Positions 10,206 to 21,341 of a stretch of 64,000 nucleotides of DNA are shown here, one piece after another. Each line of letters opens with the position of its first letter. Position 1 is the first letter of the stretch. The notes under the pieces are model-generated. The model was not told the origin of the DNA. It did not search any database and saw only the letters and a list, made by a program, of their open reading frames with translations. Position numbers and translations under genes: made by a program. Source of the stretch: Eublepharis macularius (taxonomy: Eukaryota > Chordata > Lepidosauria > Squamata > Eublepharidae); assembly GCF_028583425.1 (NCBI RefSeq), contig NC_072796.1:130793464-130857463 (forward strand), written 5' to 3'.

Positions 10206-11520
10206 GTTTGGAGACATTGCATGTAGGATGGCCAAGTGTTCTGTTCCAGTTGGAGAACTTCCTCATACAGCCTCTCTTCCCCGCCACTGCTCAATAGAGC
10301 AGCGGGGAGTGGGGGTTGAGGATGCGATTGGCATCATTTCAATGTCACAACATCGTTTCTGGCGCAAACCCGGAAGTGACATCATTGCATTGGGCTGACA
10401 CTCTAGGATTCCACCAAAGCTGTGTGTTAAAACCATGTGTGAGCCGCACACTGGCCACTGGCCAGAAGTAAACACAGCTGGGCCAAAAGTGATGTGATGC
10501 TGCCAATGGAAGGGTGAAACTCAGACCTGCTGTTCTTTGGGTTAAACATAGTATGGCAAAATGGGGCTTTCCCTCCCACTGGTAGACCCTGTTCTGCCTA
10601 CCCCTCCCTTTTCGCCTCTGGCCAGGCACCTGAAGGGGCTGTCTCCCTTTCCTGTCTCCGGGTAGTTGCTGCCACCACTGTCCCTGTATGGGGTCCTGGT
10701 TAGGCAGGACAGCCTCCTAACCTCCCTCCTCTGCTAGTGGGCCCAAGCGGTTGGGGGACTACGTGGAAAAGAAGATCTTTCTTCCTTCATAAATTCTAAC
10801 ACTCATTTATTTAACTTCTAACTATACACCGGCCAATATACAGTGAACAGAAGGAATAACAAAACAGAAACAGAACCCCCTCCTCCATCTCTCTCCTGCC
10901 CTAATTAGATGTTGTGTAGGCCAGGCCCGATCCTTTGATACCTGGGGTTACATTAGATCTCCCTCTCCCCTCCTCCACTCTCCAGCCACCAACTGTCCAC
11001 TCCCAACTCCCCTCCACCAACTGACTCGCTCTCTCTCCAATCACATTCTACTCCAGAACTGGCCCCTCCCCTCTGCAGCCCATAGAACATTAACTCCACA
11101 GACAGAGTAGCGTTTCTCCACACATAGGATGAGAGTGGATGGAGGGGAAGGTTGACAGAACTGTGGAGAGGAGTGAAGGACTTCCAGAGAGGGGAAGAAA
11201 CCCTCAGGAATCCAAGGCCAAGTCTGAGAGGCTGGACCTCAGGAAGGACACTCCAGGCCCACCCTGAAAGGAAGACGGCACATCAGTGTAAGGCAGGCAT
11301 TGGGGCACGGGAGCATGGGAAGTGCAGCATCTCTAATGAAAAAGGGGAACAAAGGGAGTGAGCATGAGTGAAGGAAGAGAAAAAAGGGGGAACCCACTGT
11401 TGATCTAAGGAGGCTCCAGATCCTGGGCCTGAGACTGGGTTGGGTTGACACCAAAGTTTCAGGAAATCCTAGAGTGATGCTCTGGGTTCATGCCTGAAGT
11501 CATGTCTAAGCATAAGAGTA
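10206..11520. other. Unassigned; decayed MITE pieces
   Basis: 10360-10400 has CCGGAAGTGACATCATTGC and CACTCTAGGATT words typical of the CTATGG-CCATAG repeat family. 10850-11110 is C-rich. No gene is seen. Confidence 0.4.
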
Positions 11521-11790
11521 GGGTTGCCAGGTTCCCCTTGGCAACTGGGGGGGGGGACTTACTGGGTCACGTGGGGCTTGCTGGTGATGCACTGATGTCA
11601 CTTCCAGGCACACAGGTTAGACCATAGAGTTTCCCCCAAATCCCAGAATGTCTCTGGCACCCTCCAACATCGTGCTGACATCACTTCCGGTCACATGGAG
11701 AGTGATGTTAGTGACTGTGAAGCTGCTGATATTCCCCCTGCTCACCAGCTGAATGGCAGCAGGAAGTACTGGGGGAACGGCAGCCCTACA
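11521..11790. mobile_element. MITE of the TAGGGTTGCCAG / CTTCCGG family
   Basis: It starts AGGGTTGCCAGGTTCCCC and ends GGGGGAACGGCAGCCCTA, an inverted match. The interior has paired TGATGTCACTTCC and ATCACTTCCGGTCAC segments, ACCATAGAGTTTCC, and a G9-10 run. It is non-coding. Confidence 0.65.
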
Positions 11791-12176
11791 CAAAAGCAAC
11801 ACCGATCAACATGTTCCTGCCCCCCAAAACTCAAAGGAGCACTGATAGTGAAACTGTGAGATTTTCTGACTATGTTTCCAGGAAGGCATATCATCGGAGC
11901 CCAACCTTCAAACTTTGTATACATTTAAAAATATGTCAGAAATGCTTGTGGTATGTGCAGCCCCGTGTCAACAAGAGGGAGAAATTCATGAGGTAAAAAT
12001 GTCAGGGATTTTTTTTTTAATTTAATGAATTTTGAGAAGGGTGATTAAGCCTGTCCCTTGAACATTGACACAAAAGAAATACACTGAAATGTCCTGGGGC
12101 TGTAACTGAAGAAAGTGATAGACAATATTGGCAAGCAGAACCACGTGGAGTCCCAAACTGTTGGGTTTTCATTGCT
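11791..12176. other. Unassigned sequence
   Basis: No gene or named repeat is visible. Confidence 0.4.
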
Positions 12177-12551
12177 CAGAGTCTCTCTACACGAAATGTC
12201 AGGGTGCATGTCCATCAAGTGCTGGGAGAGGCAATGTTAGCCAGGATGGATAGTTTTGAATGATAGAGCTGGCGGAGATTGTTCCAGAGGGGATGAATTC
12301 TCTTACAGCCCTCAGCTGCTCTCCCCTTCTGGAGCTTTTACCCTGCTGCCCTCGCTCCTTAAAACTTGGAATTAACCAAGCCTCGGCAGGGCAAAGGCTC
12401 CAGATACACCAAGGCAGCAGAGGGCTGTGAGAGAATCCATCCCCAATGGAGCGATTTCTGCCAGCTCTGTCATTTAAAACTATGCTTCCTGGCTAACATT
12501 GTGTCTCCCGACATGTGAAGAACACACGTCAAAAGTATTGTACAGAAAGAT
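12177..12551. mobile_element. MITE, CTCTCTACAYGAG-TIR family, subtype B
   Basis: It begins CAGAGTCTCTCTACACGA and ends with a decayed inverse. Paired inner arms AGCTGGCGGAGAT / CCAGCTCTGTCATTT and ACATTG-type blocks support the inverted structure. A central hairpin GGAGCTTTTACCCTGCTGCC is answered by GGCAGGGCAAAGGCTCC. Flanking octamers TCATTGCT and AGATTGCT match at 6 of 8. The same subtype is cut in half at 36361-36580. Confidence 0.72.
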
Positions 12552-13352
12552 TGCTGTGAACATTACAAAGCGATGGCCTGTAGTTCCACCCTGCCTCTAG
12601 AGACGATGGAGCATTTTGCCACAAGGTAAGGTATGCAAACTGATAAAACTGATTTTTTTAAAAAAGCAAGATTGATGGTCAATCACAATTTTTAAAACAT
12701 CTGTGCATAATCAGCCACGAGAGCAAGCTGGAACCATCCTGAGGCATCAGATTTCTGAATATCTATGGCTATAGATGTGATCTTCAGCCTTCCTTCCCTG
12801 CTTCTAAGCATCCCCCTATTTGGCCATCCACTGGTCGAAACAGAATTACAGACTCACTAGATAGATGTTTTTAGGGTCTGCTTAAGTCTGGTGATAAAGC
12901 AGAAAACAAGAAAATAAACCATGGGGAATTTAGTTCCTTAGGAGGAAATGCTATCCATGCCTATTAACCTATTAACACAGCTACTAGGCTCAACAGAATG
13001 CTAACTGTTGTGGACAATCTTCTTTCCCAAGCTCTAGGCCACGGTTCTGGTGGGGTGACATCAAGACTGAGGAATCAACCACAGAGATTGGGAAATTCCT
13101 AGAGGGTCATAACTTTACTTCTGGGCACAGCCAGAAGTGATGTTGCAGCATCATCTGGAGAAAGAAATACTAAAGGGACACATGTTCCTTGGTTTCCAGT
13201 TTGATTTAGGAAATCTAGTGATCTGATCTCTGCCTGAACACATTCCTGGGCGGGAACAAGCCCACTGGCCAGGAGCCCCCAAATGAAAATGCACAGCATG
13301 GTGGGTAGGGCCAGCCCTAATGGATAGTGTCCTCTTTAGATGAGGCTGTAGT
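12552..13352. other. Unassigned; repeat-like end
   Basis: 13085-13300 carries scattered CTTCCGG-family words (CAGCCAGAAGTGATGTTGCAGC). No gene is recognised. Confidence 0.4.
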
Positions 13353-13680
13353 GTTGCCGGGTCCCCTTCTTTCCCAACAGGAGGGGGACCTGGCACTCAT
13401 CTTTTTGTTTGCCTTCGCTCCTACTCACACGCTCCATTGGTTGGTGGGGGGGGGGGGGCGGGGAGGCAGGAGAACAGGTCTCCCATGCAAGTTCCCAAGG
13501 CAGTGAGATGACATGACTTCCCGGAAGTGACGTCTTCATGCAGGGTCGAGGAGTGCTCCCAGGAGGCCTGTTCTCCCGCTTCCCCCCGCCCCACCAGCCA
13601 GATGAGTGGTGGCAGGGGCAGACGGTGGGAGCAGGGGTTCTCCTGCCTCCACTGGGGGACCTGGGATCCCTAGGTGGTTG
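13353..13680. mobile_element. MITE of the GGGTTGCC / CTTCCGG family
   Basis: The ends TGTTGCCGGGTCCCC and GGGGGACCTGGGATCCC are imperfect inverted repeats. A long G/C run lies at 13445-13470. The centre has TTCCCGGAAGTGACGTC at 13519-13535, close to the palindrome seen at 4105. It is non-coding. Confidence 0.6.
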
Positions 13681-13767
13681 TGAAAGGGCACTTCTGTACA
13701 CTTTTGACACTTTAACCTAACAGGCCTGGAGAAAAATATCGTGTCTCTTTAAGGGAGGCCTAACGTA

Positions 13768-14056
13768 GCAGTCCAGTGGCTCAGAGTGGTAAGCTGCAGT
13801 ACTGCAGTCCAAGCTCTGCTCATGACCTGAGTTCGATCCCGGCAGAAGTTGGGTTCAGGTAGCCGGCTCAAGGTTGACTCAGCCATCCATCCTTCCGATG
13901 TTGGTAAAACGAGTACCCAGTTTCCCGGGGGTAAAGTGTAGATGACTGGGGAAGGCAATGGCAAAAGTCTGCCAAGAAAACATCATGATGCAACATCCCC
14001 CCATGGGTCAGTAATGACTCAGTGTTTGCACAGGAGACTACTTTTACCTTTACCTT
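13768..14056 (+). mobile_element. tRNA-derived SINE, second type (GGCTCAGAGTGGTAAGC head)
   Basis: The head has GTGGCTCAGAGTGGTAAGC and B-box GAGTTCGATCCC. The body has GGTTGACTCAGCCATCCATCC, GGGGTAAAGTGTAGATGACT and CAATGGCAAA, ending CTTTTACCTTTACCTT. The same element in reverse is at 44017-44318, which fixes both boundaries. Confidence 0.85.
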
Positions 14057-15055
14057 CAATGTAGGGAAATGGGTAGCTAAATCTTTTCATGGCATGGAAA
14101 CAAACAACACCTCCTGCTAAACAACATCCCATTAAGCTTCTTTTAAAGGCACAGGATTCTTTTTTTTCTCCAGGTAACTCTGTCTGTCAATAAGGTTCTT
14201 TTGGCTATACAATTTTTAGTTTTTGTGGCACAGGATATAGAGAGGCATACTTTATTATCAAGCAGATGAACAGCCTTGATTGTAAGGCAGGTAACTTGAT
14301 TAGTTTCATTGTCTCAACTATAGTTGCATGGAGGGTGAAGATGTTCTTTTCAGAATTCCCTTTGATGGAAAGTTAGGATGAAGGGTTATCTTAGCAGTGA
14401 TGCCTTGTAAACATAGTATAATAGAGGGATTGCATCAAATAGGAAACCATCCAAGCTATGCTGGAATACACAGTAGCTGTTCTGTTCTGTCTTGCAAGCT
14501 TTGAAAAATGCTCACTCCCTCTTCTACCCGCAAGAACCTTCTTACCCAAAATAGCCCTCTCGTTCTTTTGTCTCAGACTCTTTTTAAACCCAGGAGGGAA
14601 GAGCTCTGAAAACACTCTATCATTATGCTGTGGCGGGGCGGTGTGAAGGAGGAATTGTAAATATATACTTGTGGGTTATCTTAAAAATGTATGAAAGGAC
14701 ACACCTGTTTCTGGCAAACCCAGAAACAGTTTATTCGAAGTCTGTATTTTCATAATATCATATTGGACCCACCAGTTGTACCGAAAGGGCTGAACTTTGA
14801 ACTGATTTCTTTTCACACTGGTGACTTGTCTTTCAGAATTTGATGCTTCTGAAAGCTCCAGTTGTATAACCAGCAGCCCCAGTAGATATTTATACCATTG
14901 AGAGCAATGGTTGCCGTTCCAATTCAACTTTGCAACAACCTGTGGCTGGAGACATGGTTGTACTCCAAGGCTTTGGTTGCAAGCATACATATCACAGGGT
15001 CGAGGTAGCAGAGCTATCGGTCAGAAGAATAAAACCCAGGGATAGAATACTCATA
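14057..15055. other. Unique sequence
   Basis: No repeat is recognised. The open frames at 14391-14990 carry no known domain. Confidence 0.45.
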
Positions 15056-15932
15056 GAGCTAAGCTACAAGAGATGAATTACACGAGGAGGAGCACGTGAA
15101 GGGAGTTGCAATGTTAGCTGGGAAGCTGAGTTTTAAAAGAGATCAGAAGGCTTTGTCAATTTCCCCTCTCTACAGAGCCAGGGAGATGGTAGCTCAGAGG
15201 GTTTGTTACTTTCCTCTTTGCCTCCTGAAGGATCTGTCAGTTTGACCTCCCCTTCTAGGCGGTGAAGAGGAAATAAACAAACTGTCACGTATGCCTGTCT
15301 GCATACCTACCATTAATGTGTTTTGCATTTTGTGCTCATCATAACTGTTTGTTAAAGTTGTGTTCTGTATTGCTCATCTGAGAGTGTGTAAACTGCTAAC
15401 AGGCACTCTGCCAGTGGGGGTTGTCTGTTATCTGTTGAAGGTATTTACTTTCAGTTCTACAGTGTCCTTGAATACATGCTGCAGGCAGCAGGAAGTGTAA
15501 CTTTTCTCAGAGACTGAAATGATTTCATTCTGTACTATGTCTAGCCCAAACAAATCAGTTCCCAGGTAACTCTTTGGGGTTTCTGAGCCAGAATGTCAAT
15601 GGACCCAAAGGGTGGGAGGTTTCCCTATAATTAGTAGTACCCATTTTTGAATAGTCACTTCTGCCAATTGCTACCTTTGTGTGAAAACCTTGAACTGTAT
15701 GGATCTCTAATAGTGATTTCAACTGGAACACCTGTGTGTGAACTGTGGAGAACTTGAGGGACCTAATTGCCAGGGACTGACACAAACCCTCTGAGCAGCC
15801 ATCTCCCTGACTCTGTAGAGAAAGGAAATTGGCAAAGCCTTCCGATCTCTTTTAAAACTCAGCTTCCCGGCGAACACTGCGACTCCCTTCATGTGCTCCC
15901 CCTCGTGTAATTCCCCTCTTGTAGCTTAGCTC
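15056..15932. mobile_element. MITE, GAGCTAAGCTACAAGAG ends (subtype C), split by a solo LTR
   Basis: The left end GAGCTAAGCTACAAGAG is repeated in inverse at the right (CTCTTGTAGCTTAGCTC). Both are followed by inverted blocks (GGAAGCTGAGTTTTAAAAG, AGCCAGGGAGATGG, CTCAGAGGGTTTGTTA). Apart from an inserted 500-bp LTR plus its 5-bp duplication, it aligns with the uninterrupted copy at 43205-43567. It is non-autonomous. Confidence 0.82.
15283..15782. mobile_element. Solo LTR (TGTCA...TGACA) with 5-bp target duplication
   Basis: Exactly 500 bp starting TGTCACGTATG and ending GGGACTGACA, so the termini are a TG...CA pair within the inverted repeat TGTCA/TGACA. It is flanked by the direct repeat CAAAC at 15278-15282 and 15783-15787. 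The uninterrupted relative at 43205-43567 has a single CAAAC at the matching place (43421-43425), giving a natural empty site. TG...CA ends plus a 5-bp duplication are diagnostic of an LTR retroelement or endogenous retrovirus. No internal gag/pol remains, so it is a recombined solo LTR. Orientation is unresolved because I see no clear AATAAA on either strand. Confidence 0.85.
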
Positions 15933-15950
15933 ACACAGCCCATCTTCCAA

Positions 15951-16047
15951 AGCAACCATTTTCTGTAAAGGAACTGATCTCTGTCATCTGGAGATCACTT
16001 GCAATTCTGGGAGATCTCCAGGCTCCGCCTGGAGGTTGACAACCCCA
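15951..16047. mobile_element. Partial MITE (GGGTTGCCAACCTCCAGG family)
   Basis: It contains GGAACTGATCTCTGTCATC, TGGAGATCACTTGCAATTC and ends CCTGGAGGTTGACAACCCC. This is the right half of the family seen more fully at 27014-27227. Confidence 0.6.
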
Positions 16048-16995
16048 CTGAGATGAACCAAAACTCTTCCTCCTACCCCGAGGTGATGAGCCATGGAGGT
16101 TTTGATGCTACAAGGGATTCTTCTAAGGGCCGGGGCTGTTCCCTCTGAGGTCATCTCCTAAGAGCGTCTGAGAGAAGGCAAGGAGCCCGTGAGGATCAAA
16201 TAGCTGTCAAGTCAACAAAACAGAGTACGAGAGCATATGCCTCCTACATTTCCTGGAATTGCTATAAAAACGCCGTTAAATCCAAAGTGTTCAGCATCAA
16301 CAGAAAAATGTAGTTCAGGGTAACCGAAACCCACGGCTGTACATTTAAATTTTCAGCTTCCCTTCCCCTTCCTAAATAACACATCACTGTGGAATGGTAT
16401 ACAAATCAGAATTCAGCCATCATGCTAAAGATTTCAACCGTGGTATCTGACAATTGGGGTAAAGCTGATTAGTCACAATATCCAGTTTGTGCTCCTCTGT
16501 CTCTTTCTTCCCATCCTTGCCCTGGAAGCCAAGAAGACCCTGTTTTGTCCACAGACTTTTTGAGATCTGAATTTGGAGGTAAAATAGTACTGCATACATC
16601 TGAAATGTGACATTTTTATAATTTGAGGTTTTGATTCTGGCATGCACAGTTCCTCGTGAAAATCTATGACAGATTGCCCTCTCTGCCTCCCAAATGATGT
16701 GTGTTTTCCTGGTAGAATATTGGAATAGTCTGCAAATATTCGAGAAAGCCTCAAAATTTCTCTCTCTCTCCAAGAACAAGAAAACAGCGTATTACATACA
16801 TAAACATCCAGGGAATATTTTGTTTGCAATTTCAGAGGAGTTTGATATTTGAATGTAAAAAAAAAACTTGCTTTGGCTGGCAGTAAGGCTGCAGTTTTGA
16901 CCACATTTACGAGAGAGTAAGTCACACTGAACTTAATGGGATTTACTTCTAAGAATACGTGCTTAAGATTGCATTGTAATGGCTTTCTATTACTT
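16048..16995. other. Unique sequence
   Basis: No repeat is recognised. Two overlapping minus-strand frames (16420-16925, up to 150 codons) have no domain signature and share no splice evidence, so they are not called as genes. Confidence 0.45.
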
Positions 16996-17206
16996 AGCCA
17001 GTTTGGTGTAGTGGTTAAGACTGATGGGACTCTAATCTGGAGAACTGGGTTTGATCCTCTCTTCTGCTTGAAGCCAGCTGGGTGATCTTGGATCAGTCAC
17101 AGCTCTTCCAGAGCTCTCTCAGCTCACAGGGTAATTGTTGTGGGGATGATAATAACATACTTTGTAAACCACTCTGAGTGGACGTTAAGTTGTCCTGAAG
17201 GGTGGA
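16996..17206 (+). mobile_element. Sauria-type tRNA-derived SINE, 3'-truncated
   Basis: Typical head (TTTGGTGTAGTGGTTAAGAC, GGGTTTGATCC) and body up to TAAGTTGTCCTGAAGGGTGG. The TATATAAATC tail and (TTG)n are missing. Confidence 0.9.
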
Positions 17207-17633
17207 GGGAGATGTTATGGGGCAAAGAAGAGAAAGAGGATATGGTGGGGAGGGAAAATAGGATGCCCCCCCACACATCCTTGCAGGTCCCCCACTGGCA
17301 TGTATAGAATTTCCAAATTGTCTTTGCCCGTGATTCATTGTGCATGTTCTGTTTGTAAATGCATGATGCTGATTTGTTGATGCACAAATAACACTTGGCT
17401 GGCTGTTGTTCTGTTCCACTAGCAGAGGCACACTTTCCTTTAGGAGAAGGCTTGGGGAGCCTTTTGTATCGGAGAAGACTCCTTACATGGGAGGAAAGTG
17501 CTTCTGTGAATGGAAGAGATCTGTGGGATCCAACCCATTGAAAATGTGTGCACTTTATAGGGGGAGGAGTTGGTACAAAGCAGCAGAAAAGACTGCAAAA
17601 ATAAGAATCACCGGTTTTGTTTGCAAATGGAAA

Positions 17634-17890
17634 AATAACAACAATAATAGTAACAACAACAACATTCGATTTATATACCACCCTTCAGGATGACTTAACA
17701 TCTACTCAGAGTGGTTTACAAAGTATATCATTATGATCCCCACAACAATGAACACCCTGTGAGGTGGGTGGGGCTGAGAGAGCTCCGAGAAGCTGTGACT
17801 GACCCAAGGTCGCCCGGCTGGCTTCAAGTGGAGGAGTGGGGAATCAAACCTGGTTCTCCAGATTAGAGTCCTGCCACTCTAATGAAACCA
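17634..17890 (-). mobile_element. Sauria-type tRNA-derived SINE
   Basis: A minus-strand copy with an (AAC)n start (tail), ATTTATATACCACCCTTCAG, GTGGGTGGGGCTGAGAGAG and AATCAAACCTGGTTCTCC. The extreme head is decayed. It forms an inverted pair with the copy at 16996, about 430 bp apart. Confidence 0.9.
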
Positions 17891-19139
17891 GAATAAGGCT
17901 TTTCAGGTTACAACAACAGAAATCAGAAATCCCAAACCGTCCCCGGTCTCTCAGGTAAGATAATAACTTATTAAACTAGGCTAAGTCTGCATTTTTGATT
18001 ACTCACTGAGGATTCTAAAGGATACACGCAAGAAAAAAATTGCTCCTCAATTCCATATCCCGATATTTGTAAAAATACTCTTCTTCTTTCATAGTCAAGT
18101 GTATCCATCTGGGTGGGGGAGGAATCTAAGAAAGAGAGTAGGATATAATGCAAAAAAAAATTAAATATATATTAGACCAAAGGACCCTAATTAAAATGAG
18201 CAGAAGAAAGAAGACAAGTACGGTATACTTGCTAAAAGCAGCGACAGCCCCAGCAAAATAGCAATTACTCCTCCTAAGAACTGGGAGACACGTGGCAGCT
18301 GATTTCTTCATCAATACAATCCCGGGCAGGTTCCCAAGAGACCCTGAAGTGTGTCATGGATGTATAAAGAAAGAAGTGACCTGTTTGTAAATCCCAATGA
18401 TGGCTGAGGGATTGGAAGCAAATGATTTATTGGCTGAGGCTGCTGGCCGGCATCCCCAGTACATATTTTATTTCAGTAAAGGGGCTGGAAGTGGGGTGGT
18501 AGAGCAAATTCTGTTTACAAGAATGCTCCTATGAACCATCAAAGCAAGCCAGCAGCTTAGACAGCTGATACAAACGGCCTTTGAAAAACGGCCTTTTCTA
18601 AGTTTCCTAAAGAGCCTTCCAATATTCAGCACTCCCAAGATCAAGTAGTGATTGATTTAAAGAACACAAGCGCAAGGGGGGGGCACTCCATGCCTGCATC
18701 TCCTTTTCTCTTTTAAAGAAAAAGGCTTCTCTGATTCTAAAATAACAAATTGTTTTATGTGATTCTCCAAGAGAATCCCCCTAGTGCAAGCTTTCGTGTT
18801 ATGGTTGATTTCCAAAGAGCATTTCTCACACAATTGCTTAGAGTGGAGGGTATTTTTTAACTTGTTTTAACCTTTGGCCAGAATGCCCATTTGCAATATA
18901 AATGCCTCACATCCACATTCTCTTCTATATTAACAAGAAGCCAGATTTCCCCCCCCCACCATTATTGATGCTATCAGTTCACTCATTGCTTCCTCAGAAC
19001 CCAGATGTTATTCTTCCCAAAGTGCAGCAGTTTAGTACTTTCCCTGCTCCCTGCCCCCATGGCTAATTTATAGCAATATATCCTACTTCTAATGAATTGG
19101 TAACTTTATATTTTGAGGTATAGACTGGCATAGCAGCAA
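17891..19139. other. Unique sequence
   Basis: No gene or repeat is recognised. 18640-19080 is low in repeats and could be tested for conservation. Confidence 0.45.
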
Positions 19140-19400
19140 CACCAGCTGCAGCATCACGTTACTTCTGGTTAAAAAAAAAAAAGTGACATCAGTAGCTCTA
19201 GGAATTGCCAGAAACACTATGGTTTTGCTATAGATTTTCTGGTGATTCCTAGAGCAACCCTATGTTACCTTATTTAGTAGTGATGTGACACCTCATGTGA
19301 CATGGCAGGGTTTTTTTTTTCCTCCTGCCACCAATCTGGGCAATGAGAGTGAGAGGAAAGGCATCCCCTGCCCGGACTGGGGGAACGGCACTCCTAGTGG
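19140..19400. mobile_element. CTATGG-CCATAG / CTTCC MITE-like repeat
   Basis: It contains AGCATCACGTTACTTCTGG, AAGTGACATCAGTAGCTCTA, then an imperfect hairpin GGAATTGCCAGAAACACTATGG / CTATAGATTTTCTGGTGATTCC, and later GTAGTGATGTGACACC. This is the common core of the family at 4085 and 55648. Confidence 0.6.
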
Positions 19401-19710
19401 TGTGGCTTAAACATCTTTAATGTGAAAGGCAACTAACAGTTCTTGTATATTAATTTTGTTCTAGAACAGACTTAGGTTACGAGAGCTTGGGGCAAATCCT
19501 CAAACTACCAATTTCCTAGCACTATAAAATGCCTCTGGAGTGGTAAATTCTATTGTTATGCAGCACACAGCTGAGCATTAGGCTATTCACCCAAGCTGTA
19601 TATGATCTCTTTTCACATGATGTTTGGGTTGAGTTTGGGTGGTGGGAGTGGCACCTTAGAAGAAATCTTGGAAGGTCCTTGGGGGCTCTGTTTCCCAGTG
19701 GCATTTTGCA

Positions 19711-19927
19711 GCATAAGAACACATGAAACTGCCTTAAGTTGAATCAGACCCTTGGTCCCTCATAGTCAGTATTGCCTACTCAGACTGGCCGTAGCATTCC
19801 AGGGTCTCAGGCCAGAAGTCTTCCTATCTCCTACCCTCTGATTCTTTTCACTGGAGATGCCAGGGATTGAACCTGGCACCTTCTGCATGCCAAGCAAATG
19901 CTCTACTGCTGAGCCACAGCCCCTCCA
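19711..19927 (-). mobile_element. tRNA-derived SINE, GGCTCAG-TAGAGC family, monomer
   Basis: On the minus strand: GGGGCTGTGGCTCAGCAGTA, TTGGCATGCAGAAGGTGCC, B-box GGTTCAATCCC, CCTGAGACCCTGGAATGC, then GGCAGTTTCATGTGTTCTTA at the 3' end. It is a single unit of the family that is dimeric at 59507 and tandem at 32076. Confidence 0.85.
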
Positions 19928-20455
19928 AAAGCACATTGCCCCTCCCGGGTGGGAGAACCATGGGTCAAGTGGGATCTCCATCAGCAGTGGTTACACCAAT
20001 CAGCGCCAGTGTGGTTTGCATGCCATCAAAATACCAAGAGGTTCTGAATAAGTAAGCATTCATACACTGGGACAAAACAAAATCCTAACCTTATATGGAC
20101 CTGCAATGTCTGTGGCTACTCAGAATGGAATGAGATCTTGGGGTCATGGTGGTCAGCTTAGCTGAAATCATCGACTGAGTAGAAATCATCCACTTAATGT
20201 GTAGCCACAATGGGGGGAAAATCAGTCTCAGCTTTGGAAACTATTAGGTAACAGATTGGAAATAAGACTGCTGATACAGTCATGATGTCTTTCTATGAAT
20301 CTCCAGTACAGCTGCTCTTGGAATGCTGCATACAGATCTGGTTGTTCCATCTGCAAAAGAATATCACTGCACGGGAAATGCAAACAGCAGCTCAGATGAC
20401 TGAGCGGCTGGGTGCACCTTTAAGGAACAAGGAAAAACCAAAGCATTTGAGTTTT
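19928..20455. other. Unassigned sequence
   Basis: No gene or named repeat is visible. It ends with the first copy of a 12-bp target duplication (CATTTGAGTTTT, 20444-20455). Confidence 0.4.
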
Positions 20456-20509
20456 GGAAAAGAGCAAGAGTCCGGTAGCACCTATAAGACTAACAAAATT
20501 AGTGGTAGG

Positions 20510-20549
20510 GTATGAGCTTTTGCGAGCCACAGTTCACTTCTTCAGATAC
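20510..20549 (-). ncRNA. Hammerhead-like motif, decayed
   Basis: On the minus strand: stem I strand GUAU, box CUGAAGA, one extra A, GUGAAC-UGUG-GCUCGC (5 of 6 pairs), then AAAA where GAAA is expected, GCUC, and AUAC closing stem I. The GAAA-to-AAAA change probably inactivates it; it looks like CpG decay. Confidence 0.45.
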
Positions 20550-20703
20550 AGCTAAAATGTGAGTCCATCTGTCTCTATCTTGGAGAGTGGAGTGATTACA
20601 GAAGCCGAATTATAATCGCTGGTAAATGACAAAGGCAGGCATGATTGAATAGGGTGGGGTATACTCTCCAAGACAGAGGGACAGAGGGACTTACATTCTA
20701 GCT

Positions 20704-20743
20704 GTATCTGAAGAAGTGAGCTGTGGCTCACAAAAGCTTATAC
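20704..20743 (+). ncRNA. Hammerhead-like motif, one core substitution
   Basis: GUAU, CUGAAGA, one extra A, a perfect 6-bp stem II GUGAGC/GCUCAC with UGUG loop, AAAA in place of GAAA, GCUU, then AUAC pairing with the starting GUAU. Every structural part is present except the first G of GAAA. Confidence 0.5.
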
Positions 20744-21049
20744 CCTACCATTAATTTTGTTAAGTCTTATAGGTACTACTGGACTCTTGCTCTTTTCCAC
20801 TGCTACAGACAGACTAACATGGCTACCCATCTTGATCCATTTGAGTTTTCTTAGTTTAGAAAGGAAGATGACTAAGGAGGGACACGGCAAAGGTCAGTAA
20901 AATCATACATGGTGTGGAGAGACAGTGAAATTTTCTCTGTCGATCATAAAACTTGAATTGGAGAGGAGGCACATGAAAAGACTCCGCTGGAAAAGCCCCT
21001 GAAGTTAGAGGAGAGCTCGAGATTGGAGTAAGGCTTCCAACTTGAGCCA

Positions 21050-21115
21050 AAAGGAAAGGTGGGGTATAAATATTTAAATAAATAATTACATATTTAAATA
21101 ACAAATTAAATTGTT
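21050..21115 (+). mobile_element. LINE 3'-tail fragment
   Basis: AAGGTGGGGTATAAATATTTAAATAAATAA has the GGGGTATAAAT plus (TAAA)n form of an L2/CR1-like 3' end. Confidence 0.4.
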
Positions 21116-21341
21116 CAGTGGAGTGGGAAGCTAGGGGTAGGATCTACTCCACCAAATTATAGGCCTGGTTCCTGTCTCTTGGTCATGCTAAAATGTGAGT
21201 GATTGTTTGGAACTGAGCCATAAAACAGGAAGGAATTTGTAAGGGAAAACAAAACAAAATACCCCCCCCACCAAAATTTTTCTATTTCTATCATATTGTT
21301 CAGTTACAGAATTAGTTCCCCTCCCTCCCAGCTTGTTCCTA

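Larger units (their letters stand above)
20456..20837. mobile_element. Palindromic hammerhead-bearing element (Penelope-like, inferred)
   Basis: 382 bp flanked by the exact 12-bp repeat CATTTGAGTTTT (20444-20455 and 20838-20849). The two arms are inverted copies: AAAAGAGCAAGAGTCC at the left, GGACTCTTGCTCTTTT at the right, with further pairing (TAGCACCTATAAGACT / AAGTCTTATAGGTACTACT). Each arm contains a hammerhead-like core (20510-20549 minus, 20704-20743 plus). There is no reverse transcriptase. Variable 11-14-bp duplications and arm-borne hammerhead motifs suggest a non-autonomous Penelope-like element, but the class is inference. Confidence 0.7.

Noticed and set aside
16420..16925. Overlapping minus-strand frames up to 150 codons
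   Set aside because: No recognisable domain, no splice context, and two overlapping frames of equal quality, as expected from chance.
17124..17681. 185-codon minus-strand open frame
   Set aside because: It starts in one SINE and ends in the opposite SINE; composition and repeats explain it.
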